From Pseudolactococcus raffinolactis NBRC 100932 (lineage in GTDB: Bacteria > Bacillota > Bacilli > Lactobacillales > Streptococcaceae), in NCBI RefSeq assembly GCF_001591765.1, contig NZ_BCVN01000010.1, forward strand, positions 1 to 55,374: 55,374 bases of DNA. The letters run 5' to 3'. The notes under the pieces are model-generated. The model ran no database searches and was not told the origin of the DNA. It saw only the letters and a list, made by a program, of their open reading frames with translations. Position numbers and translations under genes: made by a program. Of this stretch, positions 25,591 to 34,541 are shown one piece after another. Each line of letters starts with the position of its first letter. The stretch's first letter is position 1.

Positions 25591-26987
25591 ACTGTGATAT
25601 ACTCCTCTCTGTATACAAATGACACGTCACCAGTGTTGTGGAATGCTAACGTGACATGTCCCTCTGGTATCGCAATCAAATTAGACCTTGATAGGTCCTG
25701 TTGTTGGTAGACGTCTGAGATGGTGCCATCTGGTGCTATCAGCTTCATTCTCTGATTTTGTACGATACTTGACACAACCAACCTATACCCATCAGGCACA
25801 TCAATGTTGTAGCCATCTGACTGTAACACTTTTGATCCATCTAATATTTCCCAATATGGATTTGTGCAGGGGCCATGCACTGTTATTTCAACAGGTGACC
25901 CTTTTGCTGACCCAATGTAAACTGAGTTATTCTCAATCTGAAACACGCCAGATTTACCGTTATAATCTGATTCGTACACAAATGGATAAACATAGTAATT
26001 GTTACTTGGTTTGCCAGAATAGAAGTCTGATGGCATATCAGACACATCGCCACGAATCAACATCGGTTCACGGAAATAAGTCGACATCGTAGCTAGTGTT
26101 GACCAGTTCTGGTTGATTAAGTACAACTGAAACACACCATCCTCAGGCACAACAAATGATATTGTCGCAGTCTTGAAACCTGATGAACTAGCTGTAATGC
26201 CAAAATCAGAGTACTTGTAGTTCTTCTCGCCAGTGCCATATCCAACTCTGATTACTGGTCTGTCATAGTCTGGATTATTGTCTGTCTTGATATCGACACG
26301 AAAAGATAAACGGTCGCCTTTTCTAACTTTAAGTCCCCAGGCATTTATGAAACTAGAAAGCTTATTGTTGCTTGACGTTAGTTTCAGAATGTTAGAATTT
26401 GGTTTGTCAGAAGCAGGTACCTGCAGTTGATAAGTACCTTCTGGATCGCTCATATTCGACCAATCCTGCATATTGTTTAAGAAGTTTGGATTGGCAATCA
26501 AATTTCTAGGCTTGTTAGTGCCTGCGTATATCTTGCCATCACCTTCGGTATCTGAGTTTGGCTTGTAGGTTTCAGATATTTCTTTATAGAAAGGTGTGAG
26601 AAAGTCGAAGATAACCTGTTCAAGCAGTACTTGATTTGTGTTTATATCTGACTTAGTAATCTCATTAAGGATGCAGTCTCTAAACAGTTCAGTTCCTTCT
26701 GTGATATAGACAAGTCTGTATGGTGGATAATTCAAAAACTCAACGAATTTTCGATATTCAACCATTTCTGAATTATCGTCACCAAGACCAAAATAGAGAT
26801 TTAGTTTTAGGGTAGAGGCTTTCATATCAACCCCGCTGCTTTTAAAACTAGCCCCAGCATTAAAAATATTATTTTCAATAGCTGCACCAAAACCCTCAGG
26901 ACTTACAGAAAAAATAGAGTCTAAATCATCTAAATCTACTAAGTCGTTTTTGGCATTGTATATTTTAAGAGTCGTTCCAAAAATCAT
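25587..26987 (-). CDS. Distal tail protein (Dit), enlarged by an inserted domain
   Basis: At 466 residues it is longer than classical Dit proteins (about 250). The N-terminal Dit fold (residues 1-150) has the family stretch YPPYRLVYITEGTELFRDC. Residues about 165-330 (RNLIANPNFLNNMQDWSN to the YPFVYESD region) look like an inserted jelly-roll carbohydrate-binding module. The C-terminal 120 residues are a further beta-rich domain. It connects tail tube to baseplate and may add host-binding capacity. It directly follows the tape-measure gene. Confidence 0.83.
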   Translation of the reverse strand: MIFGTTLKIYNAKNDLVDLDDLDSIFSVSPEGFGAAIENNIFNAGASFKSSGVDMKASTLKLNLYFGLGDDNSEMVEYRKFVEFLNYPPYRLVYITEGTELFRDCILNEITKSDINTNQVLLEQVIFDFLTPFYKEISETYKPNSDTEGDGKIYAGTNKPRNLIANPNFLNNMQDWSNMSDPEGTYQLQVPASDKPNSNILKLTSSNNKLSSFINAWGLKVRKGDRLSFRVDIKTDNNPDYDRPVIRVGYGTGEKNYKYSDFGITASSSGFKTATISFVVPEDGVFQLYLINQNWSTLATMSTYFREPMLIRGDVSDMPSDFYSGKPSNNYYVYPFVYESDYNGKSGVFQIENNSVYIGSAKGSPVEITVHGPCTNPYWEILDGSKVLQSDGYNIDVPDGYRLVVSSIVQNQRMKLIAPDGTISDVYQQQDLSRSNLIAIPEGHVTLAFHNTGDVSFVYREEYITV

Positions 26988-29900
26988 CTATACTCTTGAC
27001 CTCCTTGTCATTTCTTTTTCGAAATAATCTAAGACACTTTTGCCATTTAAAATGACATCCATGTCCTTTTCATATATCAATTGAAGTAATTGAATTACCT
27101 TGCTTGTGCCAGGATCTAACACTGAACTTGACGTGTCAACCCTTGAAACACTTGTTGGTTTAAACGTTGCATTATAACCAATAAAAGGCAAAGGTTGTTG
27201 GTTATTTAAACCATCCGCAAAATGTGGGAGACCACGCTTAATTTTCTCAGTATCAGAAGCCTTGTCAATTCTGGTGTTTTTAGGCAAAGGTAGCATGACA
27301 TCACGGCCTTTTGGAATGAATGAGAATCCATTAGGAAGAGTAATCAATTCTTCGTATAGCGCACCTTTTTGGTCATTCACAAGCGCGAATTGGCCAAATG
27401 GAAGTCCAGGTGAACCATTAGCAAATCCAAGCGCCTTTTTAGCCGCTGATCCTAAATTGTTAATCATGTTATTGATACTAGTGGTAAAACCTCCAGTATC
27501 AGCCTCTAGTTTGGTAGTTTTACTATTTGGGATTTTGTTAATAGCTTCCCATGCATTTGTTGCGGGTACTGTTGTGTTATCCTGGGCATTTAGCTGCTTG
27601 GTAGGAGTTTCGGTTGTATTGAATTTGTTTATATTTTCTTTGGCAAATGCTACAGGTTGACCAGTCGCGTCAACACCATTAAACAATTTCATCAAAGCGG
27701 GGTATTGGTTAAATTCTTCAACGCTACCTTTACCAGTTAGCACTTTATTAATCAAGTCAGTGTTATTGGCGACAAATTGCTTCTCTTCCGGATTCATTGA
27801 TTTATAATTATTTAAGTTCAACTCAGAATTAATCATCTTAGCAATCAAGTCAGAGTCATTAATCATTAAATCTTTAGTTATAATATTATAATCATTATAA
27901 TCATTGATTGATTTTATGGAATTTACGATTTTTTCATCATCAACATTTAATGACGCTTTCTTCTCCTCAAGCGTCATGCTATCCCATTGTCCGGCTTTGA
28001 AAAGCGCATCCATTAGTTGTTCTCGACCTTTTACGGTAAGTTCCCCTGTCTTAGGGTCTAGCTCCAAATTTGACCACTCAAGGCCAGCTTTTGAGATTAG
28101 CGTGGATATAGTCTTCATCTTCTCAGACATAGAGTTATCCAAATCGCTCATTTTAGCCCTGAATTCACTGACAGATACTCCAGCTTTCTGGGCGTATTCT
28201 GCTATCAAAGCATCCTTTTGATTAATATCGCCTTTGAAAGCTGATACACGTTTTGCGTAAATTTCAATCATTGCTTCTTGATGATTTTTTTCAACTTCTT
28301 GATATTGCTGACTATTTTTACCAAAGACTTCTACAGCTTTTATACGTTTTTTGTAGCTGTCATCTTCTTGGGTAGCTATCTCATCCAGACTTTTAATATA
28401 GGCTTTGCGCTCTTTTCCGTTCATTTCTTCAACGGTTTTACTTGTATCTTCAAGCATTTTTATTTTCTGTTGGGCGCCAAGACCTAAAGCTTCAACTTGC
28501 TCAACAGATAAACTTTTTGTTATTCCAAGAATGATACCCTTCTCTGCTTCCGTTAAATGTCTTTCATTTTGGCGTGCATTATTCATGATATCCGAAACTC
28601 TTTGTGTAGAAGCTGAAACCTGAGCTTCTTGCTCTTCATTAAGTTGTTTCTGTTTTTCGGCCAATTCCTTAGCTTGTTTCTGCATATGAATTGGTAGCAA
28701 CTCAATGCCATCAGCAGTGTCTTTCTCATCCTTTTTGTTAGCTTTTTTTATACCATCTTCAATATCTTTCAAGTTTTGAACGATATCTTTTGAAGCAGTG
28801 CTATAGCTGTTTTTATAAGCAGTCAGTTTTGTTTCAGTATCGTTGACTAATGTTTCGGTTTTATCAAGGACATTTTTTTGAGCTTTAGTAACATCATCAC
28901 CCCAATTAGTTGCTTGAGATGCCTTGTAAGCCTCATTAATTGCCCATATCCCACCAGCGACAATAGCAGTCGCACCAACTGCAATAGCTGCAGGACCTGC
29001 AAGAGCAACAAGAGAAGCACCTAAACCGCCAATACCCGCAGCACCGCCTGCAGCAGCTGCACTTGATTCAAAAAGCCCCATAGCACCTGCGCCAATTCTC
29101 AAGGCACCGCCTACTGTGGAAATTCCTTTAGTGATTTTAGTAAGTCCAACAACGGTTGGACCAGCTATTGCGACAATCCCGCCTATTTTTAATATACGGT
29201 CTATGTCATCAGCACTCAGCTTACTAAGCGTGTCAGACAATGATTTGACAGACTTTTGAAGCTGTGGCATGTACTTTTCAGCAATATCAATCAAAGCCTC
29301 ACCAAGCGGTAACAGGGCTGTCTGAGCTTCACGGAAAGTAGATTTAGCACGAGCTCCAAAAGTTTCATTTTGTTGCTGTTTGACCTTTTCCATCGACCCT
29401 GCGACATTATCATAAGTACCATTAACATCATTCAATGATTCAATAATCTTCATGGCATTATCTTCACCGAGTGCAGACCAAACAGTACTAGCAAGCGAAA
29501 GTTTATCTTGTTGGTTAGTAGTACTTTCTAGGTCGCTGATGATAGATTTAAATACATCTTGTGATGTACGATTACCATTTTTGAACTCAGAAAATACGTC
29601 TCTCGTCCCTTGAGAGAAACTACTTAAATTTTTCTCAATTCGGCCATCATTAAGCGAAATCGCAAACTCTTTGACGAAGTCATTGACCTTATCAAGATTA
29701 TAAGCACCTGACTTTAGACCATTATCAAGTACTGCAAACATGCCCTTAGCATTAAACCCAGCCTGTGACCACAACTGGCCATACTCAGCTAAGTTATCAC
29801 CAAGCTCACCAGTCTTATCAAGACCAGTCTGTACGCCTTTGACGTATAAATCCATAGCATCATCAGCAGACAGACCAAAGTTAACCATTAACGAATTAAC

Positions 29901-30767
29901 ACCACGCAGAGACTCGCCCATATCCTGACCGAGTGTGTCTCGTAAGACCATTGCGTTTTCGGTTACTTTTTTAATTTGGTTATCTGGAATATCACCAAGT
30001 TGTCTTTTGACTTGAATAAGCGATTCAGCAACGTCATCAATGCTTTCGCCAAAGCCATCAGAATAGATGCCCTGAATAGCTTGCTTGGTGACTGCACTCT
30101 GCTGTTCAGTCAATCCAAGAGAGCTAACAACTCGTGCATTAGCTGATTCAAAGTCTGATGCCATTTTACCGACAGCAGTACCTAAACCAATCACTGGCAC
30201 TGTCAATCCAACCGTTAGTGCTTTACCAAGCGTCTCAGTCTTTTCGCCTAACTTGCCTACTTTTTCCCAAGCTGCGGCATTTTGGTCAAGATTTTTCTTT
30301 ACCCTGTCAAACGCTTGGTCAGCTGATGAGCCGTACATCTCCATCTCACGCTTAGCCATTTTGAGCGTTGTACTCATCTTGACACCCATAGTGTCCCTGA
30401 GTTCCAAAGCTCGTTTAGTTGCTGTTTCAAGCTCTTTGGAGTCGACATCACCTAGAGCACGTTTAGTCTGCACCAAAGACTTGACGACATCATTAGCTGA
30501 CTTGCCAAAACCATTTTTATAGATGTTCTCAGCAGACTTTGTCAGTTCCTTGACATCTTTTTCAGTCATGTTCAGGCTTTTTTGGATATTTTTAGAAGCT
30601 GCTTCCATTGCCGCAGCAGTATTTTTAGAAGATTCCTTAAAACCTTTCTCGACTTCTTCAGCCGTCAATTTACCTTCTTTTTTGACGGCCGCCATTGCAG
30701 ATTTAAAGCCTTTATTATCGGCAACAACTGAGGCTTTCAAAGTAGCTAACTCTATAAATCCAGCCAT
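26988..30767 (-). CDS. Phage tail tape measure protein
   Basis: A 1259-residue protein that sets tail length and is chaperoned by the gpG/gpGT-like pair encoded just upstream. It has a TP901-type N-terminal core and long coiled coils (about 640-760 and 780-880). A hydrophobic glycine/alanine-rich middle (about 525-625) probably inserts in the host membrane. The N-terminal region contains two related copies of a ~90-residue segment (about 66-155 and 218-308). No lysozyme or peptidase domain is evident. The next upstream frame overlaps by one base. Confidence 0.93.
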   Translation of the reverse strand: MAGFIELATLKASVVADNKGFKSAMAAVKKEGKLTAEEVEKGFKESSKNTAAAMEAASKNIQKSLNMTEKDVKELTKSAENIYKNGFGKSANDVVKSLVQTKRALGDVDSKELETATKRALELRDTMGVKMSTTLKMAKREMEMYGSSADQAFDRVKKNLDQNAAAWEKVGKLGEKTETLGKALTVGLTVPVIGLGTAVGKMASDFESANARVVSSLGLTEQQSAVTKQAIQGIYSDGFGESIDDVAESLIQVKRQLGDIPDNQIKKVTENAMVLRDTLGQDMGESLRGVNSLMVNFGLSADDAMDLYVKGVQTGLDKTGELGDNLAEYGQLWSQAGFNAKGMFAVLDNGLKSGAYNLDKVNDFVKEFAISLNDGRIEKNLSSFSQGTRDVFSEFKNGNRTSQDVFKSIISDLESTTNQQDKLSLASTVWSALGEDNAMKIIESLNDVNGTYDNVAGSMEKVKQQQNETFGARAKSTFREAQTALLPLGEALIDIAEKYMPQLQKSVKSLSDTLSKLSADDIDRILKIGGIVAIAGPTVVGLTKITKGISTVGGALRIGAGAMGLFESSAAAAGGAAGIGGLGASLVALAGPAAIAVGATAIVAGGIWAINEAYKASQATNWGDDVTKAQKNVLDKTETLVNDTETKLTAYKNSYSTASKDIVQNLKDIEDGIKKANKKDEKDTADGIELLPIHMQKQAKELAEKQKQLNEEQEAQVSASTQRVSDIMNNARQNERHLTEAEKGIILGITKSLSVEQVEALGLGAQQKIKMLEDTSKTVEEMNGKERKAYIKSLDEIATQEDDSYKKRIKAVEVFGKNSQQYQEVEKNHQEAMIEIYAKRVSAFKGDINQKDALIAEYAQKAGVSVSEFRAKMSDLDNSMSEKMKTISTLISKAGLEWSNLELDPKTGELTVKGREQLMDALFKAGQWDSMTLEEKKASLNVDDEKIVNSIKSINDYNDYNIITKDLMINDSDLIAKMINSELNLNNYKSMNPEEKQFVANNTDLINKVLTGKGSVEEFNQYPALMKLFNGVDATGQPVAFAKENINKFNTTETPTKQLNAQDNTTVPATNAWEAINKIPNSKTTKLEADTGGFTTSINNMINNLGSAAKKALGFANGSPGLPFGQFALVNDQKGALYEELITLPNGFSFIPKGRDVMLPLPKNTRIDKASDTEKIKRGLPHFADGLNNQQPLPFIGYNATFKPTSVSRVDTSSSVLDPGTSKVIQLLQLIYEKDMDVILNGKSVLDYFEKEMTRRSRV

Positions 30768-31084
30768 TAAACATCACCTCCATATCTTTGATACTTTTCA
30801 ATTGCTTTTTCGTCTGCTGACGTTTGACGAATACGCCAACACGTTTCAAGAAATTTACGACCATCATCACTTTTGCTCATATTACTCAACCATGCGTCAC
30901 GCAGATAGAGCTTATACTGACTGTACGGCAAGTCTTGGACTTTATCCAAAGGCACGCCAGAGTAATCAGCAACAGCCTTATAATCGCTTGTATTACTTGT
31001 TAAATCCTGTTCCCACTGCTCTTTTTGAAAATACTTGTCAATTAGAGCATTCAAGACATTAACGTCTTGCGGAACAGGAATCAT
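30767..31084 (-). CDS. Tail assembly chaperone T-frame, expressed by -1 frameshift
   Basis: A 105-codon frame downstream of and overlapping the G-frame. By analogy to lambda gpGT it is expected as a C-terminal extension made by -1 frameshifting at the CCCAAAC heptamer (31087-31093). Its own ATG (31084) lacks a clear ribosome-binding site. The content (YKAVADYSGVPLDKVQDLPY, then a charged C terminus) fits a tape-measure-binding T domain. It ends at the tape-measure start. Confidence 0.8.
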   Translation of the reverse strand: MIPVPQDVNVLNALIDKYFQKEQWEQDLTSNTSDYKAVADYSGVPLDKVQDLPYSQYKLYLRDAWLSNMSKSDDGRKFLETCWRIRQTSADEKAIEKYQRYGGDV

Positions 31085-31371
31085 AAGTTTGGGTGTTCAT
31101 CAACCTCTGAGATAACCCCAATCGCTGCGCTAAGAATTGCTGTCAATTGTACTGAGTTTAGCTGCTCAATATCTTCAAGTGTGAATTCTCGGCCTTCCTT
31201 ATTTGTATTGAGAAACTCTAAAGTCAGTTCGTAGATACGAGAAAACTCATTCTCGGAACGGTTCACTTTGTTAACAAAACGTGTAGATGGCATTGGAATA
31301 TGTAATTCTGAGCCGTCAATCCAGATAAAGTCAATTGTTTTTTCGGTGAGTTCTTGTAAATTAATTGCCAT
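31081..31371 (-). CDS. Tail assembly chaperone (gpG-like)
   Basis: A 96-residue small protein placed between the major tail protein and the tape measure, where gpG-like chaperones lie. It ends ...EHPNL-stop, and the codons CAC-CCA-AAC supply a slippery C CCA AAC heptamer just before the stop. Ribosomes slipping -1 there would continue into the 30767-31084 frame. The ATG at 31371 has AGGAG upstream. Confidence 0.85.
   Translation of the reverse strand: MAINLQELTEKTIDFIWIDGSELHIPMPSTRFVNKVNRSENEFSRIYELTLEFLNTNKEGREFTLEDIEQLNSVQLTAILSAAIGVISEVDEHPNL
31087..31093 (-). other. Programmed -1 frameshift heptamer (C CCA AAC)
   Basis: XXXYYYZ motif in the correct phase (last base of CAC, then CCA AAC), two codons before the gpG-like TGA. 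A -1 shift gives CTT ATG ATT..., exactly the frame of the downstream T-frame. Confidence 0.82.
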
Positions 31372-31388
31372 TTTTGTCTCCTATTCAA

Positions 31389-31418
31389 AAAAAACAAGGG
31401 CATTAAAGCCCTTGTCAG
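31389..31418 (-). terminator. Terminator between major tail protein and chaperone genes
   Basis: On the minus strand ACAAGGGC, loop TTTAAT and GCCCTTGT are followed by TTTTTTT. Its position just after the abundant tail-tube gene suggests partial termination that lowers expression of the downstream tail genes. Confidence 0.85.
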
Positions 31419-31425
31419 TAGTTAA

Positions 31426-31983
31426 TTAAGCACCTGCTGTAGGAAGTTCAATTTCAATCTCTGCCATGAAATTCTTGATAAATTCGATTGCTGAAAGCTC
31501 TGCATCAATGACCGTCTCTTTTCCGCCTTGGAATGACATAGTAAAGCCGTTTGTTGCATTTGCTACCATTGTCAGTCTAATGTTTTTTCCGTCATCTTTT
31601 GTATGCACGAATCGAACAAGTACGTTTTTTAGTGGGTTATTTGCTCCAAAAGTGATAGTTGATACTTTTTTGACAGTATCTTCAGCGATTGTTGCGTTTG
31701 TTAGCAATCCGATTTTGTCTGGATCGAATGTCAGAATTCCAGATTTAAAGCTACATTCAGTTTTTGTAATCTTACGTTTCACGACTTTACCGTAAGAATT
31801 TTCTACATCATAGACAGTTGGTTTATAAGTGAATTCTGCTCCTCCTGACGTATGACCAACGTTATTTAAGGCTGTTTCGATTGTTACATTATCGGGAATC
31901 ACAGAGCCTGTAAATTCTGTCAAATACAGTTCTCCCGCTCCTAAAATAATGTCATTTGGTGATAGAGTAGTTGTTTCTGCCAT
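31426..31983 (-). CDS. Major tail protein
   Basis: A 185-residue siphophage tail-tube protein (begins MAETTTLSPNDIILGAGELYL; beta-rich, with GKVVKRKITKTECSFKSGILTF). It polymerises into the tail tube. Size and position, upstream of a terminator and the chaperone pair, are typical. A strong GGAG lies before the ATG. Confidence 0.85.
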   Translation of the reverse strand: MAETTTLSPNDIILGAGELYLTEFTGSVIPDNVTIETALNNVGHTSGGAEFTYKPTVYDVENSYGKVVKRKITKTECSFKSGILTFDPDKIGLLTNATIAEDTVKKVSTITFGANNPLKNVLVRFVHTKDDGKNIRLTMVANATNGFTMSFQGGKETVIDAELSAIEFIKNFMAEIEIELPTAGA

Positions 31984-31984
31984 T

Positions 31985-32356
31985 TTAATTTCTCTCCTTT
32001 GTTTTCAAAACGAAAAACGTGGTTAGTTCCCACGTCTGATAAGTGTCGTTAAACATTGCACCGCCACCAGATACAGCGCCAGTAAAGGCGATATCTGGTA
32101 AGACAACTGCTTTGTTCTCTTTTTCTGTGCTGAAAATATCAATCATTTTCTTCTTGTAGCTTTCAGCTGTATCATAATCAGGATGAATACATCTAATTTC
32201 AAGCGTATCTTGGCCAACATAGCCTCCTGTAGCAGTGCTTATAAAGTAAATGATTGATATATCTTCAACGGTTGTGCTGAAAGATGGATATATCTTGTCT
32301 GTTAATTCAGGATATCGCTGCTCAATCAGTTGTTTGACTTGATAACCTTGTAGCAT
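31985..32356 (-). CDS. Tail terminator/tail completion protein
   Basis: A 123-residue protein between the HK97 gp10-like gene and the major tail protein, the usual place of the tail terminator (gpU/gp17-like). Features such as RYPELTDKIYPSF near the N terminus and a C-terminal beta strand (WELTTFFVLK) fit that fold. It starts where the gp10-like gene ends (one-base overlap). Confidence 0.7.
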   Translation of the reverse strand: MLQGYQVKQLIEQRYPELTDKIYPSFSTTVEDISIIYFISTATGGYVGQDTLEIRCIHPDYDTAESYKKKMIDIFSTEKENKAVVLPDIAFTGAVSGGGAMFNDTYQTWELTTFFVLKTKERN

Positions 32357-32769
32357 TAGTTAGCACCTCCAAGCAATTTTGATATAGTGCTTTGTTCCTG
32401 CTCAATCGTATCTTTGAGGTAAGGGTTAGGTTTTGAGCCTCTAGTCCATATTTTCTCACCAGTCTTGGGGTCATCATAAGACCAAGGTGTTTTACGACCA
32501 TCACCATTTACTGCATAGATGCCAGTGCCCTGATGATGATAGATAGCGTGATCAGAAGTATTACCAACTGCACCCCGAACTTCATCGCCGATAATTTCAG
32601 CACCAAGAGATTTGGTGTCGGCTCTTAGCTCACCAGTACCGACACCGACTTTTTCTTTAGCTTTTTCAGCTATATGATCTAAGGTCAGTTCCATATTCTG
32701 CATTAACAATTCTTGCATCTTATTAACCGAATTATCACAAGCCTGTTCAAAAGCTCTAGTGTCAGCCAT
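32356..32769 (-). CDS. HK97 gp10-family head-tail protein
   Basis: A 137-residue connector or tail-completion protein. The stretch TGELRADTKSLGAEI and the following YHHQGTGIYAVNGDG are typical of HK97 gp10-like proteins. I chose ATG 32769 (MADTRAFEQ), nine bases from GGAGG, over an in-frame TTG at 32775 that is too close to it. It overlaps the upstream closure gene slightly. Confidence 0.85.
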   Translation of the reverse strand: MADTRAFEQACDNSVNKMQELLMQNMELTLDHIAEKAKEKVGVGTGELRADTKSLGAEIIGDEVRGAVGNTSDHAIYHHQGTGIYAVNGDGRKTPWSYDDPKTGEKIWTRGSKPNPYLKDTIEQEQSTISKLLGGAN

Positions 32770-33088
32770 TGGCAATCACCTCCAAAAATAATTGAGCTAA
32801 GCGACCCTCGTTGTTAACACCTTTTACCAGGTATTTTACACCGTCTCGTTCAAGCCGATATTTGCCAGCTATTAGCGTTTTCTTCTTAGTCAGACCTAAA
32901 TAGTCGTATTGCTTCACACGAGCCCCAGAACTGCCAAATGTGAGCTGATTTTGGGCACTCTGGTCATAGATACTGACAACTATCTGAGTATCTTGTTTAA
33001 CCCAACCGTCTTTGAGAGAACCAGAAGGTCCTCTTACTGGTGTGCTTTTGTAGAGGTCAAAGACTAACCTCTTACGTAATGGATTCAT
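32762..33088 (-). CDS. Phage head closure protein (SPP1 gp16-like)
   Basis: A 108-residue protein of the head closure/DUF-type adaptor family (DLYKSTPVRGPSGSLKDGWV, then KYRLERDGVKYLVKGV). It seals the portal after packaging and makes the tail-docking surface. The ATG at 33088 is six bases from GGAGG, while the ATG at 33094 abuts it, so 33088 is preferred. Confidence 0.75.
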   Translation of the reverse strand: MNPLRKRLVFDLYKSTPVRGPSGSLKDGWVKQDTQIVVSIYDQSAQNQLTFGSSGARVKQYDYLGLTKKKTLIAGKYRLERDGVKYLVKGVNNEGRLAQLFLEVIANG

Positions 33089-33398
33089 CTTCATCCTCCC
33101 ATACGCCTAGACGTCTGTTAGCGTTAAGAATAGATGCCACACGAGGCGGTACATCATCAAGATAACTTGTAGAAACTCCTGAATATCCTTCAGATGCCAG
33201 GCCTTCTGTGCCGATTCTATTGACCGTAATTACAGATAAGCTGACAACTGCTGAACTCAACTGGAGGTTAAGCTCAGACTGATTGGTATCAGACAATACC
33301 TCTTGTGTTACATCGTCAATAATTTCTTGCAACTTACCATCAGATAATTCATTCTCATCTAATCTTGCTTTGAGACGTTCTAACAAAGTTTCTGCCAT
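33072..33398 (-). CDS. Phage head-tail connector protein (gp15/gp6-like)
   Basis: A 108-residue, mainly helical adaptor with the recognisable GTEGLASEGYSGVSTSYLDDVPP segment near its C terminus. Such proteins bind the portal as a ring. It overlaps the head closure gene by 17 bases. Confidence 0.8.
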   Translation of the reverse strand: MAETLLERLKARLDENELSDGKLQEIIDDVTQEVLSDTNQSELNLQLSSAVVSLSVITVNRIGTEGLASEGYSGVSTSYLDDVPPRVASILNANRRLGVWEDEDESIT

Positions 33399-33405
33399 AT
33401 TTTAC

Positions 33406-33621
33406 CTACTTTTTGGTTTTTTTAGGAGTTTTAACTTTAACTGATTCGCCATCCAACTCAATCAAAGATTTACCTTTAAGTGATTCGTGGCGACCTTTGC
33501 TTTCTGTAGAAACAAGCTCTTCAATTCTAGTTTCATCAGTTCCTTCATAAACATCGCCAACTCGATATTCTTTGTCTCCATCTTTTAAATCAACAAACGC
33601 TTGAACAACTTTGTATGCCAT
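33406..33621 (-). CDS. Small phage head-module protein
   Basis: A 71-residue protein between capsid and connector genes. It has a short beta-rich fold (VVQAFVDLKDGDKEYRVGDVYEG) and a lysine-rich tail (TPKKTKK). Related small proteins are common in this slot of lactococcal phages; their role is unclear. Confidence 0.65.
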   Translation of the reverse strand: MAYKVVQAFVDLKDGDKEYRVGDVYEGTDETRIEELVSTESKGRHESLKGKSLIELDGESVKVKTPKKTKK

Positions 33622-33638
33622 TATGTTTTCCTCCTAAA

Positions 33639-34538
33639 TCAACCGCCAGTTGTTTCGTAAGATACGTAAATTGCTGGGCGTGCTTTTTCCAATACGATCA
33701 GATCGTAGTAGTTCGTTCCTTTGATAGTATCACGGTTACCGTCACGGTCTTGTGATGCTGGAATGAGTGTCACATCATTGTATTTTTCAATCGGTGCAGC
33801 AACATGAAGTGGCACAAGAATGAAGTTGATTTTTTTAGGTGAATCAACTTGTAAACGTGATTTAGCTACTTTGATGATTGGCACATCACCATCAAGCTGA
33901 GCAACTTTACGATTAATACCATTAATTTGTGCTTCATTTACTGTGAAGCTCTTAGAAACTTTATCGTTGTTCTTCAAAGCATTGTAATATTCAGATGAGG
34001 CAAACATAACGAATGGTCCTACAACTTCTGCGTCAGTCATATAGGTTTCCGCAGCATCATATGCAGTTAAAGAATTAGCAGTTGTGATTTTTTCAATAAC
34101 AGTCTTCCCAACATACTTACTTGTAGAATCATCTGATTCTGCGGGTTTAAAGGCTGCTTCAATCAAGCGCTTTACTGCTGTCTTATCTTTTTCAGGAGTA
34201 GCAATCAAACGCGAATGCTCTTCGATAATCGATGCAACATTATAAGACCCATTCTCTGATTGGTCAAGAACATCAAGGTCATAAGCCATCCAACGTTCTT
34301 TTCCGAGTTTGACAGTCTCTTTAGAAACATCAATCTTAGCACGTGCATTAGTAGCGTTACGTTGATAATCAGAAGCTGTGAAACCTTTCATTTTATTGAT
34401 GCGTACTTCTTTAGCTCCTGTGAAGTCCGCATCTGTGATATCACTTGCGCCACCTTTAAGGACTTCCCACACTTGAGATTCTGCTGCAAATTCTTGGTCG
34501 ACCTGTTCAAGGTCTTTACTGTTTAAAATTACTGACAT
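33639..34538 (-). CDS. Major capsid protein
   Basis: A 299-residue protein directly after the scaffold gene, the expected location of the coat protein. It contains the capsid-like segments AKEVRINKMKGFTASDYQRN near the N terminus and FVMFASSEYYNAL (about residue 176). No protease gene is nearby, consistent with a scaffold-dependent, uncleaved capsid. The ATG is preceded by GGAG. Confidence 0.88.
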   Translation of the reverse strand: MSVILNSKDLEQVDQEFAAESQVWEVLKGGASDITDADFTGAKEVRINKMKGFTASDYQRNATNARAKIDVSKETVKLGKERWMAYDLDVLDQSENGSYNVASIIEEHSRLIATPEKDKTAVKRLIEAAFKPAESDDSTSKYVGKTVIEKITTANSLTAYDAAETYMTDAEVVGPFVMFASSEYYNALKNNDKVSKSFTVNEAQINGINRKVAQLDGDVPIIKVAKSRLQVDSPKKINFILVPLHVAAPIEKYNDVTLIPASQDRDGNRDTIKGTNYYDLIVLEKARPAIYVSYETTGG

Positions 34539-34541
34539 TTT

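Noticed and set aside
30085-31062. Plus-strand ORFs opposite the tape-measure gene
   Set aside because: No ribosome-binding site and composition typical of antisense frames of a helical protein gene.
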